The notes: generated by a model not told the origin, from the letters alone. DNA of 64,000 nucleotides from Paracoccus methylarcula (GCF_003007735.2 NZ_PXNQ02000002.1:372001-436000); one strand, 5' to 3'. Positions 9,835 to 19,943 are shown, numbered from the stretch's first letter. Numbers and translations: made by a program.

Positions 9835-10440
9835 TTGAACAAGCAGAAAATGATATTGTCCGCAGTTGCGGTTCTGTCCGTTGCCGCGTGCGGCAGCGAT
9901 GGTTCTTCCGGCGGCGGTAGCGGGGGAAATACGGGCGGAAACACGGCGCCCAGCTATAATCAGCTCAGGGCGGAGGCAGGGGAATTCCTGTGGGATCATG
10001 GCCTTGTCGATGGTTTGAACCCCGATTTCACCCCGGCTCACAGGATGCCGACGAGGGGGACCGCACATTATAGCGGCGTCGGTTCCGTCAAGCTCGGTGA
10101 CGGCACTGCATCTGGCGGTGATCAGGTCCTGGGACGTGCAAGGATGACAGCGAACTTCGATGATTCCAGTGTCACCGGCACGGTTCGTAACTTCAAGGCG
10201 GCACCTGGTCATTCCACGACCGGCGGCAGCCTGGATCTGAATGGCACGATCGACAGGAACACGGTGCTCGGAAATGTCAATGGCAAGGTCAATATCGACT
10301 CGCGCAATTACAATATCAATGCTCCGATGGCCGGACGTTTCCTTGACGACGATGCCGATGCCTTCGCCGGCGTCGCCGAAGGGGTGACCGGAAAGAATGG
10401 CACTCCCTTCCTCGTGGGGATCGGCGTTGAAGATGACTAG
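9835..10440 (+). CDS. TbpB-barrel-like surface lipoprotein (putative Slam cargo)
   Basis: A 201-residue lipoprotein. It has a short signal ending SVAAC, then a Ser/Gly-rich linker (GSDGSSGGGSGG) of the kind that tethers surface lipoproteins. The second half has the pattern of TbpB-type eight-stranded barrels: GRARMTANFDDSSVTGTV, GGSLDLNGTIDRN, GNVNGKVNI, then MAGRFLDDDADAFAGVAEG. Such domains bind transferrin, haemoglobin or other ligands in known families; the ligand here is unknown. The start is TTG at 9835, preceded by GTGAGGA. The next gene is a Slam-like barrel, which fits an exported cargo. Confidence 0.72.
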   Translation: MNKQKMILSAVAVLSVAACGSDGSSGGGSGGNTGGNTAPSYNQLRAEAGEFLWDHGLVDGLNPDFTPAHRMPTRGTAHYSGVGSVKLGDGTASGGDQVLGRARMTANFDDSSVTGTVRNFKAAPGHSTTGGSLDLNGTIDRNTVLGNVNGKVNIDSRNYNINAPMAGRFLDDDADAFAGVAEGVTGKNGTPFLVGIGVEDD

Positions 10441-10450
10441 GTGATGAGAA

Positions 10451-10486
10451 CCCGCCATGTCCTAGCAGCACGCGGGGCATGGCGGG
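10451..10486 (+). terminator. Hairpin between cargo and barrel genes
   Basis: CCCGCCATG and CATGGCGGG form a nine-base-pair stem with an 18-base loop, starting ten bases after the lipoprotein stop. No T-tract is present. It may partly terminate the cargo transcript, giving more lipoprotein than transporter, or protect its 3' end. Confidence 0.5.
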
Positions 10487-10630
10487 AACATAGTTTCCAA
10501 GCTCTGGGAATATTCGCTGTGGCCTGTGGGGTCCGAGCCGGTCCCGAAGGAACTGTAAATGTTGATTTGTCTGTTGCGCTCAGTTGGTTGCATTTCCGAG
10601 GAAGCAGGGTCATTGCACCGAAAGGCTTGG

Positions 10631-11653
10631 ATGGTGACCTGCGCTGCGTTCTGCCTGTCCTTGCTTTTCGCAGGCACCGCCCAAGCGGAGGAAGAATTTC
10701 CCGGTTGGTATGCGTCGCTGATCTCCGGCTCTGATCGGCTTGCGCTCTATTCCGCCGCGCGGGCGGGGGTCGAGGGTGCCATTCCGCCATTGATTTACCG
10801 GACCGGCGGGATGCATCGCGGCGCGGCACCCCGGGTGATCGCGCGTGATGTCGACGCTCGCCCGATCCTTTACTACGCCACGAATTTCAATGGCGGCATA
10901 CCCGGCGCGCAAATCAGCCTGGGCGGACTCGATTTCACCATAGATGACGAATCGCGTGCCAAAAGCGGTATCGTCGCCGGCGCGTCTGTATCTGGCGGGC
11001 TGGTCGCCAGCTATCGCAGGGGATCGCTGCTGCGCCTTTCCTTTGGCAGTTCCGCCGAATGGCTGACCGGCGAGGGGTTGCGGCGGCAGCAGCTTGGCGT
11101 CTCGGGTTGCGGCCAGCACCATCTTGGCGGATGGACATGGCTTGACGGCTGCATCGGTGCCATCCGCGTCTGGCGCAGCTATGACAGGCATGTGTCGCAG
11201 CAGAATATCTCGCTTGGTCCGACCGTGATCTACACCGCTGGCGGCATCGACCAGCAATTCGGGCTCCGCGCCAAGCGGATATTCCACGAGGACGGACCGC
11301 AAAACGGGCTGCAAGCCGACTGGATCGGGGCTTTTTCCGGTATCGGTGCCATCAGCATCGGGCTTGAATGGGCCGAGATGCTGGAGGGAGAGAATACCAC
11401 CCTGCGCGGCATGTCACTGGGTCTTGTTCGCCCGACCGAGTTCAGTCCCGTCAAGGTCAGCCTGAACTATGACGAAACCGGCGGATACCGGCTGGCGGGC
11501 AGGGACCGCAAGGATCGCACGATCTCGTTGGGCGTGGAGATGCCCGTGACCGAAAAGATCGGTCTCGATGCGACGATCGGGCGCCGCGCTTCGACGATTG
11601 ACGCCTATGACGAAAGCTTCTGGCGCTTCAATGTCGATCTGCGGGACTGGTGA
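10631..11653 (+). CDS. Outer-membrane beta-barrel, Slam/type XI secretion-like
   Basis: A 340-residue protein with a signal peptide (MVTCAAFCLSLLFAGTAQA, cleaved before EEEFP) and then alternating amphipathic strands to the end. Blocks such as NGGIPGAQISLGGLDFTIDD, AKSGIVAGASVSGG, HHLGGWTWLDGC and the closing GRDRKDRTISLGVEM ... GRRASTIDAYDESFWRF resemble the barrel of surface lipoprotein assembly modulators (DUF560). The periplasmic TPR domain usual in Slam proteins is absent or very short. The ATG at 10631 is taken because it starts the signal peptide. Adjacency to a TbpB-like lipoprotein supports a lipoprotein surface-display role; this is inference. Confidence 0.6.
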   Translation: MVTCAAFCLSLLFAGTAQAEEEFPGWYASLISGSDRLALYSAARAGVEGAIPPLIYRTGGMHRGAAPRVIARDVDARPILYYATNFNGGIPGAQISLGGLDFTIDDESRAKSGIVAGASVSGGLVASYRRGSLLRLSFGSSAEWLTGEGLRRQQLGVSGCGQHHLGGWTWLDGCIGAIRVWRSYDRHVSQQNISLGPTVIYTAGGIDQQFGLRAKRIFHEDGPQNGLQADWIGAFSGIGAISIGLEWAEMLEGENTTLRGMSLGLVRPTEFSPVKVSLNYDETGGYRLAGRDRKDRTISLGVEMPVTEKIGLDATIGRRASTIDAYDESFWRFNVDLRDW

Positions 11654-11670
11654 TCCCGTGAGAAACGGCG

Positions 11671-13566
11671 TCAGCCTTGCTGCCGCGGATAGCCTGCATC
11701 ACGCAGCGCCGCGGCGATTTCGTCGAGTATGACAGGATCGTCGATGGTGGCGGGGGCGCTGACCTCTTCGCCATTGGCGAGCTTTACCATTGTCGCCCGC
11801 AGGATCTTGCCCGAACGTGTCTTGGGTAACCGCTCCACGACGCAGGCCGTTCTGAACGCCGCGACGGGGCCGATCCTGTCGCGGACCAGCGCGACCACCT
11901 CGCGCGCGATCTGGTCATTGCCGGTCTCGACCCTCCGCTTGAGGCATAGAAAACCAAGGGGCACCTCCCCCTTGAGCGCATCTGCCACGCCGATGACCGC
12001 GCATTCCGCGACCGCCGGATGCGAGGCCAGAACCTCTTCCATCGCGCCGGTGGACAGGCGGTGTCCCGCGACATTGATCACGTCATCGGTGCGCGCCATG
12101 ATATAGAGATAGCCATCCTCGTCGACATAGCCCGCATCGCCGGTTTCGTAATAGCCGGGGAATCGCTCCAGATAGGCCTTGCGAAACCGCGCTTCGGCAT
12201 TCCATAGCGAGGGCAGGGTGCCCGGTGGCAGGGGCAGCTTCACGGCGATGGAGCCCAGGGTTCCCGTCGGGACCGGTGTCCCCGCATCATCGAGGATTTG
12301 CACGTCATAGCCCGGCATCGCCACCGACGGGCTGCCTTTCTTGACCGGCATATGCTCGATCCCGAAGGGATTGGCGGCGATGGACCAGCCGGTCTCGGTC
12401 TGCCACCAATGATCCAGCACCGGCAGATGCAGGCGATCTTCCAGCCATTGGATCGTGTCGGGATCGGCGCGTTCACCGGCAAGGAAGACCGCCTGCAGGC
12501 TGGAAAGGTCGTAATTCCCGATCAACTCGCCCTCCGGATCCTCGCGTTTCACCGCGCGGATCGCGGTCGGGGCGGTGAAGAAGCTCTTGACCCCATGCTC
12601 GCCGATCACCCGCCAGATGGTGCCCGCATCCGGCGTGCCCACCGGCTTGCCCTCGAAGACGACGGTGGTCGCGCCGGTGATCAGCGGTGCATAGCAGATA
12701 TAGCTGTGTCCCACGACCCAACCGACATCCGAGGCGGCCCAGAACACGTCTCCGGCATTGATGCCGTAGATATTTCCCATCGACCAGTTCAGCGCGACGA
12801 GATGCCCGGCCGTGTGGCGGATGACGCCCTTGGGCTGTCCGGTCGTGCCTGAAGTGTAAAGGATATAGGCCGGGTGGTTGCCCTCGACGGCGACGCAATC
12901 GGCGGGCATGACCCCTTGCTGGAATGCCTGCCATTCGTGATCGCGTTCCGGGATCAGGTCGGCGATGGCCTGCTCCCGCTGCAGGATCACGCAGAAATCG
13001 GGCTTATGCGCGGCGCTGTCGATGGCCGCGTCCAGCAAGGGCTTGTAATGAACGATGCGTCCCGGCTCCAGCCCGCAGGAGGCGGCGATGATGGCGCGCG
13101 GCTTGGCGTCATCGATACGGACGGCCAGTTCCCGGGCGGCAAAGCCCCCGAATACGACCGAATGGATGGCGCCGATCCGAGTGCAGGCGAGCATTGCCTC
13201 CAACGCCTCGGGGACCATCGGCATATAGATGATGACACGGTCGCCCTTGCCGACCCCCCTGGCGCGCAACGCACCGGCAAGCCGGGCCACCCGGTCGCGC
13301 AGGTCACGGAAAGTCAGGCTCTGGCGCGTTCCGGTGATCGGGCTGTCATGGATGATGGCCGGCTGGTCGCCCCGGCCAGCCTCGACATGGCGGTCAACCG
13401 CATTCCAGCAGGTATTGACCAGGGCATCCGCGAACCATTCGCCCGCCGGTCCCTGATCGAACCAGGCGCGGCTTGGTGGGCGCTCCCAATCGATCTGCCG
13501 CGCCGCATCCATCCAGAACCCTTCCGGATCCGATTTCCACGAGTCGTAAACCTGCCGATACTCCAT
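11671..13566 (-). CDS. prpE: Propionyl-CoA synthetase
   Basis: ANL-superfamily acyl-CoA synthetase activating propionate (or acetate) through an acyl-adenylate. The product has 631 residues. Seen in order: the ACAS N-terminal segment (YRQVYDSWKSDPEGFW), the P-loop YTSGTTGQPKGVIR, the HWWQTETGW motif, GYYETGD, and the C-terminal KTRSGKILR bearing the acetylation-regulated catalytic lysine. The FWMDAARQIDW start and overall length fit PrpE better than Acs, whose N-terminus is longer. A GGGAGGGG ribosome-binding site precedes the ATG. With PccAB and methylmalonyl-CoA mutase encoded nearby, it supplies propionyl-CoA. Confidence 0.88.
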   Translation of the reverse strand: MEYRQVYDSWKSDPEGFWMDAARQIDWERPPSRAWFDQGPAGEWFADALVNTCWNAVDRHVEAGRGDQPAIIHDSPITGTRQSLTFRDLRDRVARLAGALRARGVGKGDRVIIYMPMVPEALEAMLACTRIGAIHSVVFGGFAARELAVRIDDAKPRAIIAASCGLEPGRIVHYKPLLDAAIDSAAHKPDFCVILQREQAIADLIPERDHEWQAFQQGVMPADCVAVEGNHPAYILYTSGTTGQPKGVIRHTAGHLVALNWSMGNIYGINAGDVFWAASDVGWVVGHSYICYAPLITGATTVVFEGKPVGTPDAGTIWRVIGEHGVKSFFTAPTAIRAVKREDPEGELIGNYDLSSLQAVFLAGERADPDTIQWLEDRLHLPVLDHWWQTETGWSIAANPFGIEHMPVKKGSPSVAMPGYDVQILDDAGTPVPTGTLGSIAVKLPLPPGTLPSLWNAEARFRKAYLERFPGYYETGDAGYVDEDGYLYIMARTDDVINVAGHRLSTGAMEEVLASHPAVAECAVIGVADALKGEVPLGFLCLKRRVETGNDQIAREVVALVRDRIGPVAAFRTACVVERLPKTRSGKILRATMVKLANGEEVSAPATIDDPVILDEIAAALRDAGYPRQQG

Positions 13567-13660
13567 GTCGCGCCCCTCCCTGTATTTGGGAAAGTGTTAC
13601 GCGATCAGGTCAGTCCGCTGCAACTCTGCTTCTTCTTTGCCCAAATACCTTGCAGGGGGT

Positions 13661-13682
13661 CCGGGGGACGCAAGGCCCCCGG
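13661..13682. terminator. Hairpin after malic enzyme, copy of an intergenic repeat
   Basis: CCGGGGG and CCCCCGG form a seven-base-pair stem with an eight-base loop. It lies in the gap between the end of maeB and the start of prpE, both on the minus strand. The preceding CTTCTTTGCCCAAATACC and the hairpin together resemble the block at 466-548. Confidence 0.5.
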
Positions 13683-13717
13683 CCATCGCGGGACGCAATC
13701 GTGATCCTGCCGATCCC

Positions 13718-15996
13718 TCAACTGTAATGCGCGACCGGTGTCCCGGCGAGTACGCTCATGTTCAACAACCCGCGCGTGGTGATCGAGGGGGTCACGATAT
13801 GGGCGCGGTTGCCCATGCCCATCAGGATCGGCCCGACCTCCAGCCCGTTGGCGCAGATCTTCAGCGCGTTGCGCACGCCGGATGCGGCATCGGTGCCGGG
13901 AAAGACCACGATATTCGCCGCGCCTTCCAGCCGCGATCCGGGGAAGATGCGCTCGCGCAACTCCGGGTCGAGCGCCGCGTCGACATGCATCTCTCCATCA
14001 TACATGAAGTCGGGTTTCCGGGCCTCCAGCAATTCCATCGCCGCGCGCATCTTGCGTCCGGTATAGCTGTCCAGATTGCCGAATTGCGAATGGCTGCACA
14101 GCGCGATCCGCGGCGTGACGCCAAAGCGGCGGACATGGCGGGCCGCGCCGATGACGGTTTCGGCCACCTGCTGCGGAGTCGGATCGTTATGGCATTGCGT
14201 GTCGGCGACGAAAAGCGGGCCATTCTCCATGATGATCATCGACAGCGCACCCACCGGCTGCAACCCGTCGCGGGCCAGGATCTGGCGGATATATTGCAGA
14301 TGCCATGAATATTGACCGAAGGTTCCGCAGATCAGGCTGTCGGCCTCTTCGCGATGCACCATGACCGCGCCGATGGCCGTGGTATTGGTGCGCATGATGG
14401 CGCGGGCGATGTCGGGGCTGACCCCGCGCCGTGCCATCAACTGGTGATAGGTCTCCCAGTAATCGCGATAGCGCGGGTCGTTTTCGGGGTTCACGATCTC
14501 GAAATCCCGCTCGGGCCGGATCGGCAGGCCGGCGCGCTCGGCACGCATCGAGATCACCTCGGGGCGGCCGATCAGGATCGGCACATCGGTGGTCTCCTCC
14601 AGCATCGCATTGGCGGCGCGCAGCACGCGTTCGTCCTCGCCCTCGGCAAAGACGATGCGGCGGGTGGCGGTGGCGGCGGCCTCGAAGACCGGGCGCATGA
14701 TCAGCGCCGAGCGGAAGACCGAGCCATCCAGCCGGTGCTTGTAGGCATCCAGATCCTCGATCGGGCGGGTTGCCACCCCGGTTTCCATCGCGGCGCGGGC
14801 CACGGCCGAGGACACGACGCCGATCAGGCGCGGGTCGAAGGGCTTGGGGATCAGGTAGTCGGGGCCGAAGGTCAGGGTCTCGCCGCGATAGGCGGCAGCG
14901 GCCTCGGCCGCCGTGGTGGCGCGCGCCAGCGCCGCGATGCCTTCGACGCAGGCGATCTCCATCTCGTCATTGATGGTGGTCGCGCCGACATCCAGCGCGC
15001 CCCGGAAGATGAAGGGGAAACACAGGACGTTATTGACCTGGTTGGGAAAATCGCTGCGCCCGGTGGCGATGATCGCATCCGGGGCGACGGCGCGGGCATC
15101 GTCGGGCAGGATCTCGGGCGTGGGATTGGCCAGCGCGAAGATGATCGGCTGCTTGCCCATCTTCTGCACCATTTCGGGTGTCAGACGCCCGGCCCCGACA
15201 GGCCAAGGAACAGGTCGGCCCCCTCGATCACCTCGCCGAGCCCCCGCAGGTCGCTGGCCTGCGCATAGGCGGCTTTCTGCGGGTTCATGTCCTCGACCCG
15301 GCCTTCATAGACCAGCCCGTTGATATCGCAGAGCCAGACATTCTCGCGCTTGACGCCCAGTTTCAGCAGCATGTCGAGACAGGCGATTCCCGCCGCCCCG
15401 CCGCCGGTCGAGACGACCTTGATATCGGCGAAGCTCTTGCCCGCCACGCGCAGCGCATTGGTGGCGGCGGCACCCACGACGATGGCAGTGCCGTGCTGGT
15501 CGTCGTGGAAGACCGGGATATTCATTCGCTCGCGGCACAGTTTCTCGACGATGAAACAGTCCGGGGCCTTGATGTCTTCGAGATTGATCGCGCCGAAGGT
15601 CGGCTCGAGCGAGCAGACGATCTCTGCCAGTTTCTCGGGATCGGATTCGTTCACCTCGATATCGAAACAGTCGATATTGGCGAATTTCTTGAACAGGACC
15701 GCCTTGCCCTCCATGACCGGCTTGGAGGCCGCCGCGCCGATATTGCCCAGCCCCAGCACCGCGGTTCCGTTCGTTACCACGGCCACGAGATTGCCGCGTG
15801 AAGTGTAGCGGCTGGCATTGGCCGGATCGGCCTTGATCTCCAGGCAGGCCTCGGCGACGCCGGGCGAATAGGCGCGGGACAGGTCGCGGCCATTGGCCAG
15901 GGGCTTGGTCGCCCGGATCTCCAGCTTACCCGGACGCGGGAATTCGTGATAATCTAGTGCCGATTGACGGGCGCTGTCCTGCCTGCGGTCGTTCAT
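13718..15996 (-). CDS. maeB: NADP-dependent malic enzyme with phosphotransacetylase-like domain, frameshifted near 15184
   Basis: Decarboxylates malate to pyruvate, yielding NADPH. The N-terminal malic domain (residues 1-270) shows [12 protein letters not shown], the NAD(P) region [16 protein letters not shown], and ends [14 protein letters not shown] before a TGA. The frame then changes, and [20 protein letters not shown] continues the same domain, followed by the large-subunit phosphotransacetylase-like domain ([14 protein letters not shown], then [16 protein letters not shown]). Restoring one base near 15184 gives LTPEMVQKM and a 759-residue protein, the normal hybrid length. I treat the break as probable sequence error. 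Confidence 0.88.
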
Positions 15997-16125
15997 ATTT
16001 GCCCCCTCCGATTTCAGGTTAGTTCACCGTTAAACCATTTCTGCGGCGGGGAACAGGAGGGTTCGGCTTGCGTTGGCACCGGATGACGCGCAAAACTTGA
16101 AACAGGACAGGAAGCGGGGAAAGCG

Positions 16126-16521
16126 ATGTCACTACTGGATGCGGCGCGGGAAGTGCGCGACTCGGCCTACGCGCCCTATTCGCATTTCAAGGTGGGGGCG
16201 GCTATCCGGGGGGCTTCGGGCGCCGTCTATCGCGGCTGCAATGTCGAGAATGTCGCCTATCCCGAGGGCACCTGCGCCGAGGCCGGGGCGATTGCCGCCA
16301 TGGTCGCGGCAGGAGAGACTGAACTGGTCGAGGTCGCCGTCATCGCCGACAGCCCCGGCCCCGTGCCGCCCTGCGGCGGCTGCCGCCAGAAGCTGGCCGA
16401 ATTCGGCCGTGCCGAGACGCCGGTGCTGCTGGCCACGACCGGCGGCGCGACATTGTCCACGACGATCGGGGACCTTCTGCCGGGCCGTTTCGATTCGGGC
16501 CATATGAGCAAGACATCATGA
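16126..16521 (+). CDS. cdd: Cytidine deaminase
   Basis: Zinc enzyme hydrolysing cytidine and deoxycytidine to (deoxy)uridine. The product has 131 residues, the tetrameric class. AYAPYSHFKVGAA binds substrate; the zinc site is CAEAGAI (Cys and catalytic Glu) plus PCGGCRQ (two Cys). First gene of a five-gene operon on the plus strand, divergent from maeB. Its stop overlaps the deoA start by four bases. Confidence 0.95.
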   Translation: MSLLDAAREVRDSAYAPYSHFKVGAAIRGASGAVYRGCNVENVAYPEGTCAEAGAIAAMVAAGETELVEVAVIADSPGPVPPCGGCRQKLAEFGRAETPVLLATTGGATLSTTIGDLLPGRFDSGHMSKTS

Positions 16522-17807
16522 CCGATCCGCGCAGCGTCATCGCGGCGGTCAGGGATGGGCGCGGGCTGGATGGATCGGGCGCGGCACTGATCGCGCGGGG
16601 GCTTGCCGATGGCTCGGTCTCGGATGCGCAGGCGGGGGCCTTCGCGATGGCCGTCCTGGCCCGTGGGCTGGGAGAGAAAGGCCGGGTGGCGCTGACAAGG
16701 GCGATGCGCGATTCCGGCCATGTGATGCGATGGGATCTGCCGGGGCCGGTCGTGGACAAGCATTCGACCGGAGGGATCGGCGACACGGTCAGCCTGGTCC
16801 TGGCGCCGCTGTTGGCGGCGTGCGGGGTTTTCGTGCCGATGATCTCGGGGCGGGGCCTTGGCCATACCGGCGGCACGCTGGACAAGCTCGAGGCGATACC
16901 CGGCTTTATTTGCGACCAATCCGAGGAACAGTTTCGCCGGATCGTGAAGAATACCGGATGCGCCATCGTGGCCGCGACGACGGATTTCGCCCCCGCCGAC
17001 CGCCGCCTTTACGCGATCCGCGACGAATCGGCGACGGTCGAGTCGATCGACCTGATCACCGCCTCGATCCTGTCCAAGAAGCTGGCGGCGGGACTGGATG
17101 CGCTGGTGCTGGACGTCAAGGCGGGCTCGGGTGCGTTCATGCGGAGCCCGGAGGCATCCGGGCGTCTGGCGCAGGTGCTGGTAAAGACGGCGAACGGGGT
17201 AGGGTGCCGGACATCGGCCTTGATCTCGGATATGGATCAGCCATTGGCCCGCAGCGCCGGGAATGCATTGGAGGTGGCCGAGGCGATCCGGGTGCTGCAT
17301 GGCGAAAAGGGGGCCTTGCGCGATCTGGTGCTGGCACTGTCGGCGGAATGCCTGGAACTGGCCGGGCAGGAGGCGGATGGGCTGGAACGGGTGCTGGACG
17401 GCGGCGCGGCTGCCGAATCCTTTGGCCGCATGGTCGCGGCGCAGGGGGGACCGGGGGATCTGATCGACCGGCCCGGGATGTATCTGGCTGCCGCGCCGGT
17501 GATCCGGCCAGTACCGGCGCCGGATGGGGCGGTGGCCGGGATCGACGTAACCGCCCTGGGTCATGCGGTTGTCGCCCTGGGCGGCGGACGTGTCCGGGCC
17601 GGGGAAAGGATCGACCATCGCGTCGGCCTGTCCGGTCTGGCCAAGCTGGGCGAGCAGGTCGGCCCCGACGCGCCGCTGGCCATGGTCCATGCCGCCGACG
17701 ATACGGCCGCCGAGATCGCTATCGCCGCCGTGCAGGCCGCTTACCGGATCGGCGAACCGGCCACGCCCGGCCCGCTGGTTCGCGAAAGGATCGCCGCAGA
17801 TGGCTGA
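16518..17807 (+). CDS. deoA: Thymidine phosphorylase
   Basis: Phosphorolysis of thymidine/deoxyuridine to base plus deoxyribose-1-phosphate. The product has 429 residues. The phosphate-binding KHSTGGIGDTVSL, the GRGLGHTGGTLDKLEAIPG motif and the SKKLAAGLDALVLDVKAGSGAF block are all intact. The C-terminal alpha/beta domain has the expected ALGHAVVALGGGR. The ATG overlaps the cdd stop, and the 3' end overlaps deoB by eight bases. Confidence 0.96.
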   Translation: MTDPRSVIAAVRDGRGLDGSGAALIARGLADGSVSDAQAGAFAMAVLARGLGEKGRVALTRAMRDSGHVMRWDLPGPVVDKHSTGGIGDTVSLVLAPLLAACGVFVPMISGRGLGHTGGTLDKLEAIPGFICDQSEEQFRRIVKNTGCAIVAATTDFAPADRRLYAIRDESATVESIDLITASILSKKLAAGLDALVLDVKAGSGAFMRSPEASGRLAQVLVKTANGVGCRTSALISDMDQPLARSAGNALEVAEAIRVLHGEKGALRDLVLALSAECLELAGQEADGLERVLDGGAAAESFGRMVAAQGGPGDLIDRPGMYLAAAPVIRPVPAPDGAVAGIDVTALGHAVVALGGGRVRAGERIDHRVGLSGLAKLGEQVGPDAPLAMVHAADDTAAEIAIAAVQAAYRIGEPATPGPLVRERIAADG

Positions 17808-18987
17808 GAATCGCGCCTTCCTGATCGTCATGGACAGCGCCGGTATCGGCGGCGCGCCGGATGCCGGTGATTTTTTCAATGACGACAAGCCTGATACCGG
17901 CACCAATACCATCGCCCATATCGCGCAGGCCCAGCCTTTGCATATGCCTCATCTCGACCGCTTGGGGCTCGGTGCCGCCATTCGCCTTTCCAGCGGGCAG
18001 GATGCGCCGGGACTTGACGCCGAGCCGCAAGGGCTGTGGGGCGCTGCGACCGAGATTTCACCGGGCAAGGACACCCCGTCCGGCCATTGGGAGATGGCGG
18101 GCGTTCCGGTGCCCTGGCAATGGCATTACTTCCCCAAGGCGATCCCGGCATTCCCGCCCGAGGTCACGGCGCGGATCTGCGAATTGGCGGGAACCGATGG
18201 GATCCTGGCCGCTTGCCATGCCTCGGGCACGCAGGTCATCGAGGATTTCGGGGACCGGCATATCTGCAGCGGCTGGCCGATCTGCTATACCTCGGTGGAC
18301 AGCGTCTTGCAGATCGCCGCGCATGAAGATCATTTCGGCCTCGACCGGCTGCTGGCGCTCTGCGAGGGGCTGGCGCCGATGTTGCACGAGATGCGGGTGG
18401 GCCGGGTCATCGCGCGCCCCTTTGTGGGCGAGGCTCCGGGACGGTTCCAACGCACCCCCAACCGCCGTGATTTTGCCATCGCGCCGCCCGCCGACACGAT
18501 CCTCGATATTGCTGCAAGATCGGGGCGGGTCACCCATGCCATCGGCAAGATCGGCGACATCTTCAGCCATCGCGGCATTGCTCATTTGCACAAGGGCAAA
18601 TCCGACGCCGATCTGGCCGGGCATCTGCTCCGCCTCGGGCAAGAGGCCGAGCCGGGCAGCCTGACCTTCGCCAATTTCGTCGAGTTCGACACGAATTACG
18701 GCCATCGGCGCGATATTCCCGGCTATGCCGCCCAGCTTGAATGGTTCGACGGCATCGCCGGCCGGCTGATCGAGACGCTCCGCCCCGGCGATCTGGCCAT
18801 CTTCACCGCCGATCACGGCAATGATCCAAGCTGGTTCGGCACCGATCACACGCGAGAGCGGGTTCCGGTGCTGGGCTTCGGCCTGGGCCGTCGCGAAATC
18901 GGGCAGGTCGGGTTCAGCGATATCGGCGCCTCACTCATGGCGCATCTGGGCCTGCCCGCCCCGCAACATGGGACGCCTTTCCTGTGA
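17800..18987 (+). CDS. deoB: Phosphopentomutase
   Basis: Interconverts (deoxy)ribose-1-phosphate and -5-phosphate, feeding the sugar from deoA into central metabolism. The product has 395 residues, alkaline-phosphatase superfamily. Seen: FLIVMDSAGIGGAPDA (metal ligand Asp), KDTPSGHWEMAGVP with the phosphorylated Thr, GKIGDIFSHRGI, FVEFDTNYGHRRD and FTADHGNDPSWFGTDHTRE (metal ligands). The start is the ATG at 17800 inside the deoA 3' end; an earlier frame opening is deoA sequence read out of frame. Confidence 0.96.
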   Translation: MAENRAFLIVMDSAGIGGAPDAGDFFNDDKPDTGTNTIAHIAQAQPLHMPHLDRLGLGAAIRLSSGQDAPGLDAEPQGLWGAATEISPGKDTPSGHWEMAGVPVPWQWHYFPKAIPAFPPEVTARICELAGTDGILAACHASGTQVIEDFGDRHICSGWPICYTSVDSVLQIAAHEDHFGLDRLLALCEGLAPMLHEMRVGRVIARPFVGEAPGRFQRTPNRRDFAIAPPADTILDIAARSGRVTHAIGKIGDIFSHRGIAHLHKGKSDADLAGHLLRLGQEAEPGSLTFANFVEFDTNYGHRRDIPGYAAQLEWFDGIAGRLIETLRPGDLAIFTADHGNDPSWFGTDHTRERVPVLGFGLGRREIGQVGFSDIGASLMAHLGLPAPQHGTPFL

Positions 18988-19943
18988 AAAAGATCGAACT
19001 TCACCTGCATCTCGAAGGGGCCGCGCCGCCTTCGTTCATCCGTGCGCTGGCGGCCGAGAAACATGTCGATCTCTCGGGGATCTTCGATGCCCGGGGACAT
19101 TACGCCTATCGCGACTTTGACGAATTCCTGCGGGTTTACGAGGCCGCGACAAGCGTATTGCAAACTCCACAGGATTTCGCGCGCCTGCTGGGCGAGGTGC
19201 TGGAGCGCTCGGCCGAGCAAGGGGTGATCTATACCGAGATTTTCGTGTCGCCCGAATTCTGCGGCGGGGCCGATCTTGTGGCCTGGCGCGATTACCTGGC
19301 GGCGATGACCGAGATTGCCGAGCAGATGCGCGGGCAGGGCATCGACAGTCGCGGCATCGTCACCGCCATCCGTCATTTCGGTCCCGAGCGGGCGAAGAAA
19401 TCCGCGCTATGCGCCGCAGAGGTGGCGGGCGGCTGGATCGCCGGTTTCGGCATGGGCGGGGCCGAGGCGGTGGGCGCGGCGACGGATTACGCCTGGAGCT
19501 TCGATTGCGCGCGCGAGGCCGGGCTGGGGCTGACCTGCCACGCGGGCGAATGGGGCGGTCCCGAAAGCATCCGGCAGGCGCTGGACCTTGGTGTCAGCCG
19601 GATCGGCCACGGTGTCCGCGCCATCGAGGATCCGGCGCTGGTCCGCGACCTGGCCGCGCGCGGCACGGTGCTGGAGATTTGCCCCGGCTCGAACATCGCC
19701 CTGGGGATCTGGTCCGATTGGCCCGCGCATCCGATCGCAAAACTGATGGATGCCGGGGTCAGGGTCACGGTCTCGACCGACGATCCGCCATTTTTCCACA
19801 CCACCATGCGGCATGAATATAATCGCCTTGCCGATGCTTTCGGATGGGGCGAAGAGGAATTCGCACAGATCAATCGATGGGCCATCGATGCCGCCTTTTG
19901 CGACGAGACAACGGCCGAGCGGCTCAGAAAGGAGTTTCCGTGA
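18984..19943 (+). CDS. add: Adenosine deaminase
   Basis: Deaminates (deoxy)adenosine to (deoxy)inosine. The product has 319 residues. Metal and catalytic motifs: ELHLHLEGA (two His), CHAGEWGG (His and substrate contact), [12 protein letters not shown] and STDDPPFF (Asp pair). GTG start at 18984 overlapping the deoB stop by four bases. It could also be adenine deaminase of the same fold, but the SLHxHLEGA form and the nucleoside operon context favour adenosine. Confidence 0.9.
   Translation: MKKIELHLHLEGAAPPSFIRALAAEKHVDLSGIFDARGHYAYRDFDEFLRVYEAATSVLQTPQDFARLLGEVLERSAEQGVIYTEIFVSPEFCGGADLVAWRDYLAAMTEIAEQMRGQGIDSRGIVTAIRHFGPERAKKSALCAAEVAGGWIAGFGMGGAEAVGAATDYAWSFDCAREAGLGLTCHAGEWGGPESIRQALDLGVSRIGHGVRAIEDPALVRDLAARGTVLEICPGSNIALGIWSDWPAHPIAKLMDAGVRVTVSTDDPPFFHTTMRHEYNRLADAFGWGEEEFAQINRWAIDAAFCDETTAERLRKEFP

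Noticed and set aside
13718-15996. Malic enzyme as a true two-gene or dead locus
   Set aside because: Both parts join exactly inside a conserved motif with one base restored and give the normal 759-residue length. Sequence error is more likely than decay.
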